Shown here: in pieces, positions 28,698 to 37,959 of the stretch
Layout: each line of letters opens with the position of its first letter
How positions within the stretch are numbered: the first letter of the stretch is position 1
Assembly (NCBI RefSeq): GCF_033449965.1
Contig: NZ_CP137761.1
Span: 3,224,001-3,288,000, forward strand
DNA: 64,000 nucleotides
From: Bacillus sp. T3
GTDB lineage: Bacteria > Bacillota > Bacilli > Bacillales > Cytobacillaceae
Direction: 5' to 3'
Translations under genes and position numbers: made by a program
The notes under the pieces: model-generated
What the model was told of the DNA's origin: nothing
The model's input: the letters and a program-made list of their open reading frames with translations, nothing else
Database searches by the model: none

Positions 28698-29594
28698 TTA
28701 CCTGTTATTTTTTGTCTGTTGGCGCTCTTTAATTCTTTTTAAACGCCCATGATATTTCAATATATTCGCTTGTGATTGTTTGGCCTCTTCGGTAGTAGGC
28801 TGGAGGTTAGCAATGTCCCAATATGTCACAATTACATCTAATACTTGATCAAAGAATTGTAGTGGGCCATAATTCGCATCGATTGCTATGGTTTTCATTC
28901 TCTCGTTAAAATCTGGCATAACAGCGCCTGGCATAGTGAAATTAATAATAACATCCTCAAAAAAAACAATGAAATTCGGATCAAGTTCAAGGTGTGCTTT
29001 CACCGTGTCGCGATAGAATGCATAATGAAGTGCTTCATCTTTCGCTAAACGGCGAAGTAACGTTGCTAAATCTTTATCGTGGGGAGCCGCTATTTTCGCT
29101 ACATTATTATAAAAAACGAGTGTGGCTAACTCTTGCAATGAGGTATAGGCCATGGTTGCTAGTGGGTTCGTAAAGTCTGGAAACCAGCCATTTTCGACTA
29201 CTCGTCTTCTTAATTCGTGCAGTCTTGTGGGATTTACGTTTCGAGTCACCAGTAAATACGTTTCAAGCAAGTTCGAGTGCTGGTCTTCTTCAGCTGTCCA
29301 AGTGTGTACGAAATCATTTATTACTTCCATGGAATTTTTAAAGGTATAATCCAAATGCGAAGTATACCAAGGTAAATTTACTTCAGTAAGTAAGGCTGTT
29401 TCAATAGCGACAATTACACCTTTGGGAAGAGATACTTGACTTTCATCCCAAGGTACTCGTTTAAAGGACATGGCCTTGTCCCATGGAATAAATTCGTGAT
29501 AACTCCAGTCAATATTTGCAGAACGCTCCTTATGCAATTGATATAACTCTTTGATGCGTGGTTCTAAGCGTGCATCCAAATCAGAATTTAACAT
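28698..29594 (-). CDS. Acyl-ACP desaturase-like diiron protein (FA_desaturase_2 family)
   Basis: 298 residues of a soluble ferritin-like diiron fold. Metal ligands are suggested by LTEVNLPWYT, EEDQHSNLLETYL and KDEALHYAFYRD, matching the E, ExxH, E, ExxH pattern of stearoyl-ACP desaturases. The family introduces a double bond into acyl-ACP using ferredoxin and oxygen; it is common in plants and actinobacteria and less so in Bacillaceae, which mainly use membrane Des enzymes. It starts with ATG preceded by AAGGAGAA. Substrate untested; another diiron oxidation is possible. Confidence 0.82.
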   Translation of the reverse strand: MLNSDLDARLEPRIKELYQLHKERSANIDWSYHEFIPWDKAMSFKRVPWDESQVSLPKGVIVAIETALLTEVNLPWYTSHLDYTFKNSMEVINDFVHTWTAEEDQHSNLLETYLLVTRNVNPTRLHELRRRVVENGWFPDFTNPLATMAYTSLQELATLVFYNNVAKIAAPHDKDLATLLRRLAKDEALHYAFYRDTVKAHLELDPNFIVFFEDVIINFTMPGAVMPDFNERMKTIAIDANYGPLQFFDQVLDVIVTYWDIANLQPTTEEAKQSQANILKYHGRLKRIKERQQTKNNR

Positions 29595-29799
29595 TAGATT
29601 TTCTCCTTAAGTTTTTTTGATAATTGAACAGATCGATCAATCACTTGGTTCATTTTACCAAATAATATAAATATTGGATCCCTTAGGTGTATTAACAAGG
29701 ATCATTAGCCTTCGGATTGGATTGGACTAATAATCCTGGGTTTATTAATATTCTAATTTAACTCAATACTTTTTTGAACATTTTGTCTATTAAATTGCT

Positions 29800-30078
29800 C
29801 TAACAACAATTACTTTCATTTCCTAATAACACAAGAGCTTTACCTTCTTGATTAACATCAAGCGTTAGCGTTTGTGCATGGGCTTCGATGTTAGGGTCGA
29901 TCGCCACTTGAATTTCATTAATTAATAATATCTTGTCCATTTCATCTGGCTCATCCAGAGACAGTCCCACTTGTGGCTGTCCTCAGCCAAAGCCTGCAAA
30001 ATAGACTCGAATGTTTTTCGAATCGTCATTTTGGAACAATTGCTTTAATACGTCACGTGCTTGATCTGTAATCTTCAT
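29800..30078 (-). CDS. HesB-like (IscA-fold) selenoprotein
   Basis: 92 residues when the UGA at 29983-29985 is read as selenocysteine (Sec32). The N-terminal part ITDQARDVLKQLF and motif FAGFG-U-GQPQVGLSLDE match the HesB/IscA-like fold, where the first iron-sulfur Cys lies at this position; HesB-like selenoproteins are an established bacterial family. A C-terminal NESNCC supplies further thiols. The frame is fully open on both sides and has a ribosome binding site AAGGTG. A hairpin with a GGG loop follows the UGA. It lies 127 bases downstream of arsA on the same strand; transport of the arsenic operon transcript into it is possible. A pseudogene is unlikely. Confidence 0.82.
29960..29978 (-). 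promoter_or_regulatory. Probable SECIS element of the HesB-like selenoprotein
   Basis: AGU-GGG-ACU at +12 to +20 after the UGA, extended below by AC/GU and AG/CU pairs with small bulges. The G-rich apical loop is at the expected distance for SelB. Weaker fold than the peroxiredoxin element. Confidence 0.5.
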
Positions 30079-30205
30079 TTGCCCATCACCTTTCAAAAAA
30101 TTAACTAACTAATTTTACTTGTTTTTTTTCATCTTGCAAATTAAAAAGACTTATTGTGCGCATACTTACAAATTGGGTTAACTTATTTAGCAGTAATTAT
30201 CATCA

Positions 30206-32002
30206 TCAAAAGGAGATTTTACTATTATCAGTTTCATTTACGAACCTTTCTAATTGTTCGTATCCTTTAATTTCATTACTCATTAAAGGGACAATTGCAC
30301 ATTTCTCAGCCAAGTCCGTTGTCACCCGATTAATCCAACCCTCTTCTGCCTGTGCTCTTCCATTTAACACAGGATCATTGGTTGCTGTTGCATATAAGCT
30401 TTGATTAATGATCCACCATGTCGGAACAATCTCGGCCCGCTTTAAATCAGCCTGTAATCGACTTGCCTCTAGAACAGGAGTAGCTTCAGCTAGCGTAACA
30501 ATGACAACACTCGTCTCTTCCTGATTCCTTAAACGTGGTAGCAATGCTTTCACACTTTCAGGTATCTCTCCTGTGGAACGCGCTAGTTCCTTATGATAAG
30601 ACTGGGCCGCATCTAATAGCAGCAGGGTATGTCCAGTTGGTGCCGTATCAATGACGACTATTTCATTTTGTGCCCTTTCCACCACATCTGCAAAAGCACG
30701 AAATACTGCAATTTCTTCTGTACATGGTGAGTTTAAATCTTCTTCAATATAAGCAACAGCAGCTTCATCAAGCTCATTGCTTACTTTCGATAAAACTTCC
30801 TGCTTGTATTCCGCTACTACTTCTATTGGATTGATTCGACTTATCGTTAATCGATCATTCAACTCACTATTTTGAAAAACAAACTCTAAATGGGCTGCTG
30901 GGTCTGTAGTGGTTAAATGGACCTTATGACCCTTCTCCACCAATCCAACAGCAATGGAAGAGGCCATTGTAGTTTTTCCAACCCCACCCTTACCCATTGT
31001 AAAAATTACTCTTTTATTATTCTCTGAGAATTCGTCAATTACTTTACTTAACCCTGGTAACGATATCGTTTTGCCTATATCTTCAACTTGTGACACTGGC
31101 ATTGTGTATTTTTTTAATAAATACCGAAGATGTTTAACACCTGTTAAAGAATAGGATACAAATGGTAACGTATAAATGGCCACTTGCTTTAAATCCCTTG
31201 GCAATTGTTTAATTGCTTTTCGTTGGCGCTCATAGAATGATACAGAAATCTTATCTTCAGGTAAATAGGTTTGCATTAAGCCGTTAATAATAAGTGCCTG
31301 ATTTTTAATCCCTATTTCCTTTAATTCATTAGATGCACGGTTTGCCTCTATTAAAGATGAATCATCAGGTCTTGCAACAAGGATAAGAGTTGTTTTTGTT
31401 GAATCAGAAAGTGCTTCCATTGTATCGGAGTAGATTTGTTTCTTTTCGGATAACCCAGATAAAGGTCCTAAGCACGAGGCTCCATGTGTATTTTCCTCTA
31501 AAAATCCACTCCAAGCAGTTGGCAGTTGTAGCAGACGGAGTGTATGACCAGGTTGGTGCCGTATCAAAGATGATATGTTCATACGCGTCAACAATCAAAG
31601 GATCTGCAAGTAAATTGGTAAATTCATCAAAGGCTGCTATTTCAACGGTGCAAGCACCTGATAACTGTTCCTCTATCGTTGACACAACTGTTTCTGGAAG
31701 TTTCCCACGATATGGACCAATAAGTTTGTCTCGATAGGCTCTCGCTGCCTCTTCAGGGTCAAGATTACAGGCGTAAAGATTAGGTACATTTGGAATAAGC
31801 ATAGGAGAATTCGTTAGACCAACTTCTAAAACATCCTGCAAGTTAGAAGCTGGGTCCGTACTTACAAGTAATACCTTTTTCCCTCATCAGCTAATTTAAC
31901 AGCCGTTGCACACGCAGCTGAAGTTTTCCCTACTCCGCCTTTTCCGGTAAAGAATAAAAATTTTGTGTTAACGATCATATTCGTATCGAAAGATTGAAAC
32001 AT
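30206..32002 (-). pseudogene. arsA: Arsenite-transporting ATPase ArsA, two frameshifts
   Basis: Restored length is 598 aa with two homologous nucleotide-binding halves: Walker A GKGGVGKTSAA near residue 21 and GKGGVGKTTMA in the second half, plus FDTAPTGHT/IDTAPTGHT switch motifs in each. ArsA would use ATP to drive arsenite export, with ArsD as metallochaperone. Two indels break it: an A run of five where six are needed (31876-31880), and an extra A at 31550 turning CCGG into CCTGG on the coding strand exactly at the first TAPTGHT. Both look like sequence errors. Last canonical gene of the ars operon. Confidence 0.88.
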
Positions 32003-32016
32003 GACTTCACTTCTTT

Positions 32017-32382
32017 CTACTTCAATGGATTAAGATCTATTTGAAGATTAGTCTTTGGTTTAACCATCAATTGTTCTACAGACACACTAAACCATTCCGC
32101 AAGCTCTTCGTTTGTTGGGTATACTCCAATTTTAACCATTACACCATCTTTTATAATGACTGGAAGTGCATCTGGCCCCTTCTCATGGAGGACTTTATTT
32201 ACTTCTTTATTTTCCACAAATTTCGCTGGTTCCGAACCGAGATTGTATCGTTTAATGTCAAATCCCTTTTTCTCTAATAAAAAGATAGCATTAGCCACTC
32301 TAGTTAGTTCAGGGTCAACACTAGGACCACAAACTCCTGTCGGACAACACATCGCTGGGTCAAAGATTTCGACTTTACTCAT
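32017..32382 (-). CDS. arsD: Arsenic metallochaperone ArsD
   Basis: A 121-residue protein with vicinal thiols Cys12-Cys13 and Cys18 in AMCCPTGVCG, which bind As(III) and hand it to ArsA. The thioredoxin-like fold contains GPDALPVIIKDG. The start ATG follows AGGAGG. It is 14 bases before arsA and 80 bases after arsC. The second Cys pairs of the E. coli protein are absent, as in many Firmicutes. Confidence 0.92.
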   Translation of the reverse strand: MSKVEIFDPAMCCPTGVCGPSVDPELTRVANAIFLLEKKGFDIKRYNLGSEPAKFVENKEVNKVLHEKGPDALPVIIKDGVMVKIGVYPTNEELAEWFSVSVEQLMVKPKTNLQIDLNPLK

Positions 32383-32465
32383 GGTACATCCTCCTATATA
32401 AGTATTTGCTTATATTAACAACAAAGATTAAGCCAAGAGCATTTTGACTCCTGGCTATTATTTTA

Positions 32466-32888
32466 TTACTCACCCGTTTCAGCAAATCGCTTAATGCGGT
32501 CTCCGATTTCATCACGGACACGTTGGAAGAAAGCCCACTTTTCAGTTTCTGTTCCTTCGGCCTTAGCTGGGTCATCAAATCCCCAGTGAACTCTTTTGAC
32601 ATGGGGTGGAGTCATCGGACAATGCTCGTCCGCATGTCCACATAAAGTTACCACTAGACTCGAATGGTTCAGGATTTCTGGATCAATTACATCTGAGGTT
32701 TGATTGGAAATATCTATGCTCACTTCATTCATTGCTTTAACAGCGTTTGGATTTAAGCCATGTGCTTCTAGTCCAGCGCTTTTTACGATCCATTCGTCAT
32801 TCAGATAGTTTTTTGCCCAACCTTCTGCCATCTGGCTTCGGCATGAATTTCCTGTACATAAGAAGTAAATGATTTTTTTGTTTTCCAT
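32466..32888 (-). CDS. arsC: Thioredoxin-dependent arsenate reductase ArsC
   Basis: A 140-residue low-molecular-weight phosphatase-fold enzyme reducing arsenate to arsenite. The nucleophile loop is LCTGNSCRSQMAEGW (Cys10 and Cys15); the redox relay Cys82 and Cys89 are in LCGHADEHCPM. This is the B. subtilis/S. aureus thioredoxin-coupled class. All catalytic Cys codons are UGC or UGU here, unlike the neighbouring selenoprotein. Confidence 0.95.
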   Translation of the reverse strand: MENKKIIYFLCTGNSCRSQMAEGWAKNYLNDEWIVKSAGLEAHGLNPNAVKAMNEVSIDISNQTSDVIDPEILNHSSLVVTLCGHADEHCPMTPPHVKRVHWGFDDPAKAEGTETEKWAFFQRVRDEIGDRIKRFAETGE

Positions 32889-32912
32889 ATGAATATTCCG
32901 CCTTTTTATTGT

Positions 32913-33971
32913 TTAGTTATGCAGTGTTTCAGTAAAATATTTACGTTTAAACCAAAGAGCCACATTGACGAGCGCAATCATGACCGGTACTTCAACTAAA
33001 GGACCGATGACGGCAGCAAAGGCTGCTCCAGAATGAATGCCAAATACCCCAACGGCTACCGCAATCGCCAACTCGAAGTTATTACTACCAGCGGTAAAGG
33101 CAAGTGTTGTCGTTACCGGATAGTTTGCACCAATTTTTCGCCCCATAAAAAAAGAAACAAAAAACATTACCACGAAGTAGATTAATAGTGGAATGGCTAT
33201 CCGCACAACATCTAGCGGTAAACTAATAATCTTGTCTCCTTTTAATGAAAACATTACGATAATCGTAAATAGTAAAGCAATTAATGTAATCGGACTAATT
33301 TTTGGGATAAATACCTTCTCATACCATTGTCTGCCTTTTGCTTTTACTAAAGTAAACCGAGTAATCATTCCAGCAAAAAATGGTATGCCTAAATAAATGA
33401 AGACTGATTTTGCTACTTCGATCATGGTAATGTCTACTACTGCCCCTTTGATTCCAAACCATTCAGGAATGATCGTAACAAACACATACGCATAAACAGA
33501 GAAAAATAACATTTGGAATATAGAATTGAAGGCCACCAGTCCTGCAGCGTATTCCGTATCCCCTTTTGCAAGATCATTCCATACTATAACCATTGCAATA
33601 CAACGTGCCAGCCCAATCATAATGAGACCAACCATATACTCTGGCTTATCTTGAAGAAAAATGATCGCCAATAAAAACATCAGAATTGGTCCGATAATCC
33701 AGTTTTGTACTAATGATAAAGTCAAAACTTTGACATCTTTGAAGACACGCCCAATCTCTTCATAGCGAACCTTTGCAAGTGGAGGGTACATCATCAAAAT
33801 TAACCCAATCGCTAACGGAATGGAAGTCGTTCCTACTTGCAAACTATTAAGACTATCAACGAATCCTGGTACGACAAAACCAATAGCGATACCAATAGCC
33901 ATAGCTAAAAATATCCAAAGGGTTAAGTATCGATCCAAGAAGCCTAATCGTTTTTTCTGTGAATTACTCAT
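32913..33971 (-). CDS. acr3: Arsenite efflux transporter, ACR3 family
   Basis: About 352 residues with ten hydrophobic segments, the ACR3 signature IGLARCIAMVIVWNDLAKGD (Cys in the transport site) and TTTLAFTAGSNNFELAIAVAVG. It exports arsenite using the proton gradient or with ArsA. ATG 33971 is chosen because GGAAGTG is just upstream; a longer frame overlaps arsR. Called arsB in many Bacillus genomes although it is not homologous to E. coli ArsB. Confidence 0.92.
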   Translation of the reverse strand: MSNSQKKRLGFLDRYLTLWIFLAMAIGIAIGFVVPGFVDSLNSLQVGTTSIPLAIGLILMMYPPLAKVRYEEIGRVFKDVKVLTLSLVQNWIIGPILMFLLAIIFLQDKPEYMVGLIMIGLARCIAMVIVWNDLAKGDTEYAAGLVAFNSIFQMLFFSVYAYVFVTIIPEWFGIKGAVVDITMIEVAKSVFIYLGIPFFAGMITRFTLVKAKGRQWYEKVFIPKISPITLIALLFTIIVMFSLKGDKIISLPLDVVRIAIPLLIYFVVMFFVSFFMGRKIGANYPVTTTLAFTAGSNNFELAIAVAVGVFGIHSGAAFAAVIGPLVEVPVMIALVNVALWFKRKYFTETLHN

Positions 33972-34002
33972 ATGTACACTTCCTTTCATGTTTGTTTCAT
34001 CA

Positions 34003-34341
34003 TTAACAACCACATTTTGCTGTTGGATTGCTTTGGATAATTTGTTTAATCTTTTCATCCTGACAAGGAATATGGATCAAAATCCCCTCTATCAATCCAT
34101 ACAAACCGTTTTGTTTATTAAGTGAATAATAAATCCATTGCCCTCTTCGTTCTTCTTTTACTAATCCTGCATCCTTTAGCTTTCGAAGATGCTGACTAAT
34201 GGATGGTTGGCTCATTTCAAACACTTCTTGGAACTCACATACACAGCATTCACGTTGCTTTAAGATGGACACCATCGTCAAGCGCGTTTTATCACCTAAT
34301 AGCTTCAATACAAGAGACACTTGATCAAGTGTTTTTTCCAT
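34003..34341 (-). CDS. arsR: ArsR family arsenic-responsive repressor
   Basis: 112 residues with a winged-helix (EFQEVFEMSQPSISQHLRKLKDAGLVKEERRGQWIYYSL) and the ECCVCE As(III)-binding motif. ATG 34341 is preferred, being 8 bases after GGAGG. First gene of arsR-acr3-arsC-arsD-arsA. A palindrome 17 bases upstream is the probable operator. Confidence 0.93.
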   Translation of the reverse strand: MEKTLDQVSLVLKLLGDKTRLTMVSILKQRECCVCEFQEVFEMSQPSISQHLRKLKDAGLVKEERRGQWIYYSLNKQNGLYGLIEGILIHIPCQDEKIKQIIQSNPTAKCGC

Positions 34342-34357
34342 ATCCATCACCTCCAAT

Positions 34358-34373
34358 ATAGTTAAATAACTAT
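34358..34373. promoter_or_regulatory. Probable ArsR operator
   Basis: Inverted repeat ATAGTTA-AA-TAACTAT directly upstream of the arsR ribosome binding site. A second, looser repeat TAAGTA...TACTTA lies at about 34427-34447. Confidence 0.55.
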
Positions 34374-34499
34374 GTACTTATATGATGTGTAAAAAATAAC
34401 GAATGATTCGCTTTTCTATTCCGAGATAAGTATATAATTAATTACTTATTTATTACAAGAGTTATATTCCTATTTTAATTGAACCTTTACAATAAAACT

Positions 34500-34650
34500 C
34501 TATGTGCACTGGGACACTTTTTCCATAGTGGATATTGCTCATAGGACTGCTTTACGTGAACTATGACCCTCTTTTCATTGCAAATATTGCACATAGGACC
34601 TCTCTGCGTGCACTGTTCTCTTCTTTTCATTGCAAATATTACGCATAGAA
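34500..34650. repeat. Imperfect tandem intergenic repeat, period about 52 bp
   Basis: Copies of TTTTCATTGCAAATATT followed by a CGCATAG/CACATAG end begin near 34572 and 34624 (52 apart), with a weaker copy near 34519. GTGCACT recurs between copies. The layout resembles the block at 6.1-6.3 kb. No coding potential. Confidence 0.55.
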
Positions 34651-34701
34651 GTCGAGTTAACCATTCTTATTAATTGCTAGCATCAATGCCAGGAGCATAT
34701 C

Positions 34702-34733
34702 AAAAAGGGCTTGGTATATTACCCAAACCCTTA
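34702..34733 (-). terminator. Terminator of the DUF2935 gene
   Basis: Minus-strand stem AAGGGTTTGG/CCAAGCCCTT followed by TTTTT. Confidence 0.7.
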
Positions 34734-34805
34734 ATTAATTTATTAACCTTATCTGATTAACTTAGGCTGAAGTTTTTCCTTCTTATTCTATACAATCGTT
34801 TCCGT

Positions 34806-35601
34806 TCATTCCTTCAGTCTTGGCTTAGCGGGATCACAGTTTGGTGGGTCAAGCTTTGTAGATTCCGCTAATTTCATTAAATAATAACATTCTTCGCGAT
34901 ACATATGATCGGCCATAAGCGGCGCAAAGGTGCCTAATGCCTGTTTAGTAAGCCTAAGCTCTTCTATCTCCTCTAAAAAAACCTGAAATAGCTTAATTTC
35001 TAACTCGCTGTCAAGATTCATTTTGGTTAAAGCAGGAAACTCAGTAAGATTTGATCGTAAATAACCAGCCAGTTCCACAGCCTTAAGATAAAAGGCTTCA
35101 AAAGTCTTTTTAAATGTATGACTTTTTTCCTTTAGTTTCATTTCTACTCCATCTAAATTGGAGCTAATCGCTTCTGCATGACCTGCCGCATCTAATAACC
35201 AAAGGAGGTGATGATGGAGTTCATGATACACGGGGGAACCTTCCAGCTTTTAGGTGCGATAATATTCTTAAATATTCTTCTAATTCACTTACCATATGAT
35301 TAATAAAGGTAGGTGGAAGATGAATTTTGGTTTTCCCAATAAGGTGATGTTTTAATAAATCTAATTTAAAACTTCGTAAACGATTAACCTCGGTTTCAGC
35401 TGTGATGGCCAATTGCTTTGGATCAGCAGATTTTGCCTGGTTAAGAAGCTGGTCGAATGCTTGAATAAAATTTTGAGCCATTTCTATTTCCACTTTTTGA
35501 ACGGGAGCAAGTGACTCATATATGAACCGAGAATGATCGCCTAATATTTGAAGCCAAAAACGATGCTCAAATCTTGCCTTTCGCTCAAAAACAGCATTCA
35601 T
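34806..35601 (-). pseudogene. DUF2935 family protein, frameshifted
   Basis: Restored length 264 aa, two related four-helix ferritin-like halves: the first begins ERKARFEHRFWLQILGDHSRFI, the second has VYHELHHHLLWLLDAAGHAEAI; His/Glu-rich helices suggest metal binding. A run of five C on the coding strand (about 35230) where four are needed splits the halves; correcting it gives AGRFPVYHELHHH. ATG 35601 follows AGGAGGGG. Function of DUF2935 unknown. It is monocistronic with a terminator. Confidence 0.75.
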
Positions 35602-35739
35602 GCTTTCCCCTCCTGAAAAAATCCCCATACTGTTTTAATGTTTATTCCGCACAATTGCTTCTTATGAGTCTCCATTAAATCAAATAAAAAACGCTGTTGA
35701 CTCTGATTTCAACAGCGTTAATTATTGCTTTATAGCTAC

Positions 35740-35935
35740 CCGTTTAAGTATGCGGACATGGAGTTCGTTATTTTAAGAAAAATAGGTATTTAGAAGGTGG
35801 ATGCGGACATCAGGTACGCTATTTACTAAAAAGGGAAGTCAAATAGCTTTATTTTTGGCTAATAAAGGAACCTATGTCCGTTAGTCCTCTTTTAATATCC
35901 TTTTTTCTAAAAATAACGGAACGTATGTCCGCTAA
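35740..35935. repeat. Intergenic inverted-repeat elements with GCGGACAT core
   Basis: GCGGACAT occurs at about 35752 and 35806, and its complement ATGTCCG at about 35874 and 35915, next to TAACGGAAC/GTTCGTTA arms and A-rich stretches. The opposed copies can fold into long hairpins. Similar short extragenic repeats are widespread in Bacillaceae genomes. No gene. Confidence 0.5.
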
Positions 35936-35995
35936 TAAAGGGCTCAGCTTTTTTTCAATTATCCAGCATCGTTAGTCTATTATACTTAGAAATGA

Positions 35996-36115
35996 TTACT
36001 CATCTATACCCTCTTCACCATAAGACTCAAATGTTTTCTCTCTACACTCCCAGCATTCGCTCCTGTTTCTCTCCATTTTGCATAGCTCGTTTCCACAGGA
36101 AATACACTTATCCAT
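35996..36115 (-). CDS. Very small zinc-ribbon-like protein
   Basis: A 39-residue open frame starting ATG 36115 with GGAAGGGGG upstream. The sequence starts MDKCISCGNELC and has five Cys: C4, C7, C12, C21 and C24 (ECWEC), enough for one zinc site. The rest is acidic. Codon use and the ribosome binding site support translation. Not recognised as a named family. Confidence 0.55.
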   Translation of the reverse strand: MDKCISCGNELCKMERNRSECWECREKTFESYGEEGIDE

Positions 36116-36225
36116 AAATCAATTCCCCCTTCCTTATTAAGAGTTTATTGATTTTCTGGATAAATATGTTTATTTAATATCAACCTGTTCTTACACTTAG
36201 TTGCCAAGCTTTATTTCATCCGTTA

Positions 36226-36897
36226 TTAAAAATATAATAATGACACCGTTTCTTTTGCTTCCAAGTCTTCAATCATCGTATACCAAGACTCTGGTTTATT
36301 CGCTAAAACCGTATAATAGCGTTTCAAGAATTTCACAATTAAGTCAGTGTGTAATTCATTGATATCACCATCCATTGGCAGGAAACAAAGGTCAAGGCCA
36401 GTAACTGCTTCACCATCGTTATTCCATGAAGGATGAACATATTGGAAATCTAGACGTTTATAGCCAAGATGTGCCAGTACTTCACGACGTACATATGGAT
36501 CCATTGGCTTAACACCGCCAAACTCATAGTGATCTACACGATATGGATCATAGATTTCGGCAAACATACCTGATAATGTCTGATTATTAGCTGATGCTAA
36601 AGCATGCAAATCTTCTAACCTTTTCTTTGCTAAAAATGGACCAATACCCAAGCTAGCTTGACCAATGATAGTAAAATCAGTCATCGCAACATTAAAATCC
36701 TCATAATACCGGTATTCGGTAGCCCCTACTACATTTCCTTCATGAACAGCAACAAAAACACGAATTCCCGGATCCTCCAATGGTTCTTTCCAAAGATCAA
36801 ATTCTAATACTTCTTCTTTTGGAAATACATCCTGCATTAATTGATGCATTTGTTTAAATAAAGGATCGTTGATATTCGTAATTCTACTATATTCCAT
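36226..36897 (-). CDS. GNAT-like N-acetyltransferase paired with a carbon-nitrogen hydrolase
   Basis: 223 residues from ATG 36897 (GGGAAGGGAG upstream). A GNAT-like core (VFVAVHEGNVVGATEYRYY) is followed by a long C-terminal part with YDPYRVDHYEFGGVKPMDPYVRREVLAHLGYKRLDFQYVHP. It starts 17 bases after the stop of the hydrolase gene. In other bacteria GNAT and nitrilase domains are fused in one protein, so they probably act together. Substrate unknown. Confidence 0.75.
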   Translation of the reverse strand: MEYSRITNINDPLFKQMHQLMQDVFPKEEVLEFDLWKEPLEDPGIRVFVAVHEGNVVGATEYRYYEDFNVAMTDFTIIGQASLGIGPFLAKKRLEDLHALASANNQTLSGMFAEIYDPYRVDHYEFGGVKPMDPYVRREVLAHLGYKRLDFQYVHPSWNNDGEAVTGLDLCFLPMDGDINELHTDLIVKFLKRYYTVLANKPESWYTMIEDLEAKETVSLLYF

Positions 36898-36914
36898 TAG
36901 CTTATCTCCCTTCC

Positions 36915-37778
36915 CTATTTTGTTTCCCAATCTGTGTATAAATCTGTTCGTCGGTCACGCCAAGTAGTAACAGACCCCTTTTCACGAACTTGATATAACA
37001 ATTGTAAATTTAGATCTGCTGTAACAATCATATCTTGATTAATTTCCCCTTCAACTAGAATACCTTGTGGAGGGAATGGTATGTCATTAGGGGTGATGAC
37101 AGCTGCCTGCCCAAAATTTGCACGCATGAAATCAACCGTTGGCAACGAACCGATCGTACCAGTAGTGACAACATAGACTTGATTTTCAATGGCCCTTGCA
37201 TGACTTGTATAACGAACTCGATGAAAACCGTGACGATCATCGGTACAAGATGGACAGAAGATTACATCTGCCCCTTTCGCCTTTGCCATCCGAACGATTT
37301 CCGGGAATTCGATGTCATAACATGTTAACATCGCAACTGTTCCTTTTTCCGTCTCAAAAACCTCTAAGTAATCGCCTGCACTCATATTCCATTCTGTCAC
37401 TTCAGTTGGCGTAATATGAAGTTTTGCTTGTTCGGCAACCCTTCCATCAGGATAGAACATATGTGCAACATTATATAGACGATCACTTTTCTGAATCACG
37501 TGAGTTCCACCGATAATGTGCATTTTATATTGTTTGGCCAAATTGATAAATAAAGATCGATATTGTTCGGTATAGTTGGGTAAATCCTGTATCGTCAAGG
37601 CTTCCCCTTTATCATTGCCAATTGACATAAGCTGTGTAGTAAAAAATTCAGGGAAAATGATAAAATCCGATCCAAATTCTTCTGCTGTTTTAATATAATG
37701 CTCCACTTGATTGGCAAATTCATCAAAAGAATGAATCGTATGGAGATGATACTGAACGGCTGAAACTCTTAATTGCAT
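36915..37778 (-). CDS. Carbon-nitrogen hydrolase (nitrilase superfamily)
   Basis: A 287-residue amidase-type enzyme with the Glu-Lys-Cys triad: DFIIFPEFFTTQ, AKLHITPTE, and MLTCYDIEFPEIVRMAKAKG. It hydrolyses a C-N amide bond. ATG 37778 is chosen because of GGGGATATT upstream; the frame extends to 37862 without a better site. It is translationally next to the GNAT gene. Confidence 0.85.
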   Translation of the reverse strand: MQLRVSAVQYHLHTIHSFDEFANQVEHYIKTAEEFGSDFIIFPEFFTTQLMSIGNDKGEALTIQDLPNYTEQYRSLFINLAKQYKMHIIGGTHVIQKSDRLYNVAHMFYPDGRVAEQAKLHITPTEVTEWNMSAGDYLEVFETEKGTVAMLTCYDIEFPEIVRMAKAKGADVIFCPSCTDDRHGFHRVRYTSHARAIENQVYVVTTGTIGSLPTVDFMRANFGQAAVITPNDIPFPPQGILVEGEINQDMIVTADLNLQLLYQVREKGSVTTWRDRRTDLYTDWETK

Positions 37779-37959
37779 AATATCCCCACTTTCTAAATAA
37801 ATAAAATATTTAATCCTATTATTAGCTAAGAAAAAAAAACAAGCAAGTACGCACTTTTTCATTACATAGTATAAAAAACGATACTGTTAAAAATTAGTAA
37901 TCATAACTTCAATTTGTTATTATTAAATAATGATTTTCTACTTTTTTAGGAGTGATAAA

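Noticed and set aside
32466..32888. Selenocysteine in arsC
   Set aside because: All catalytic positions are normal Cys codons and no in-frame UGA is present.
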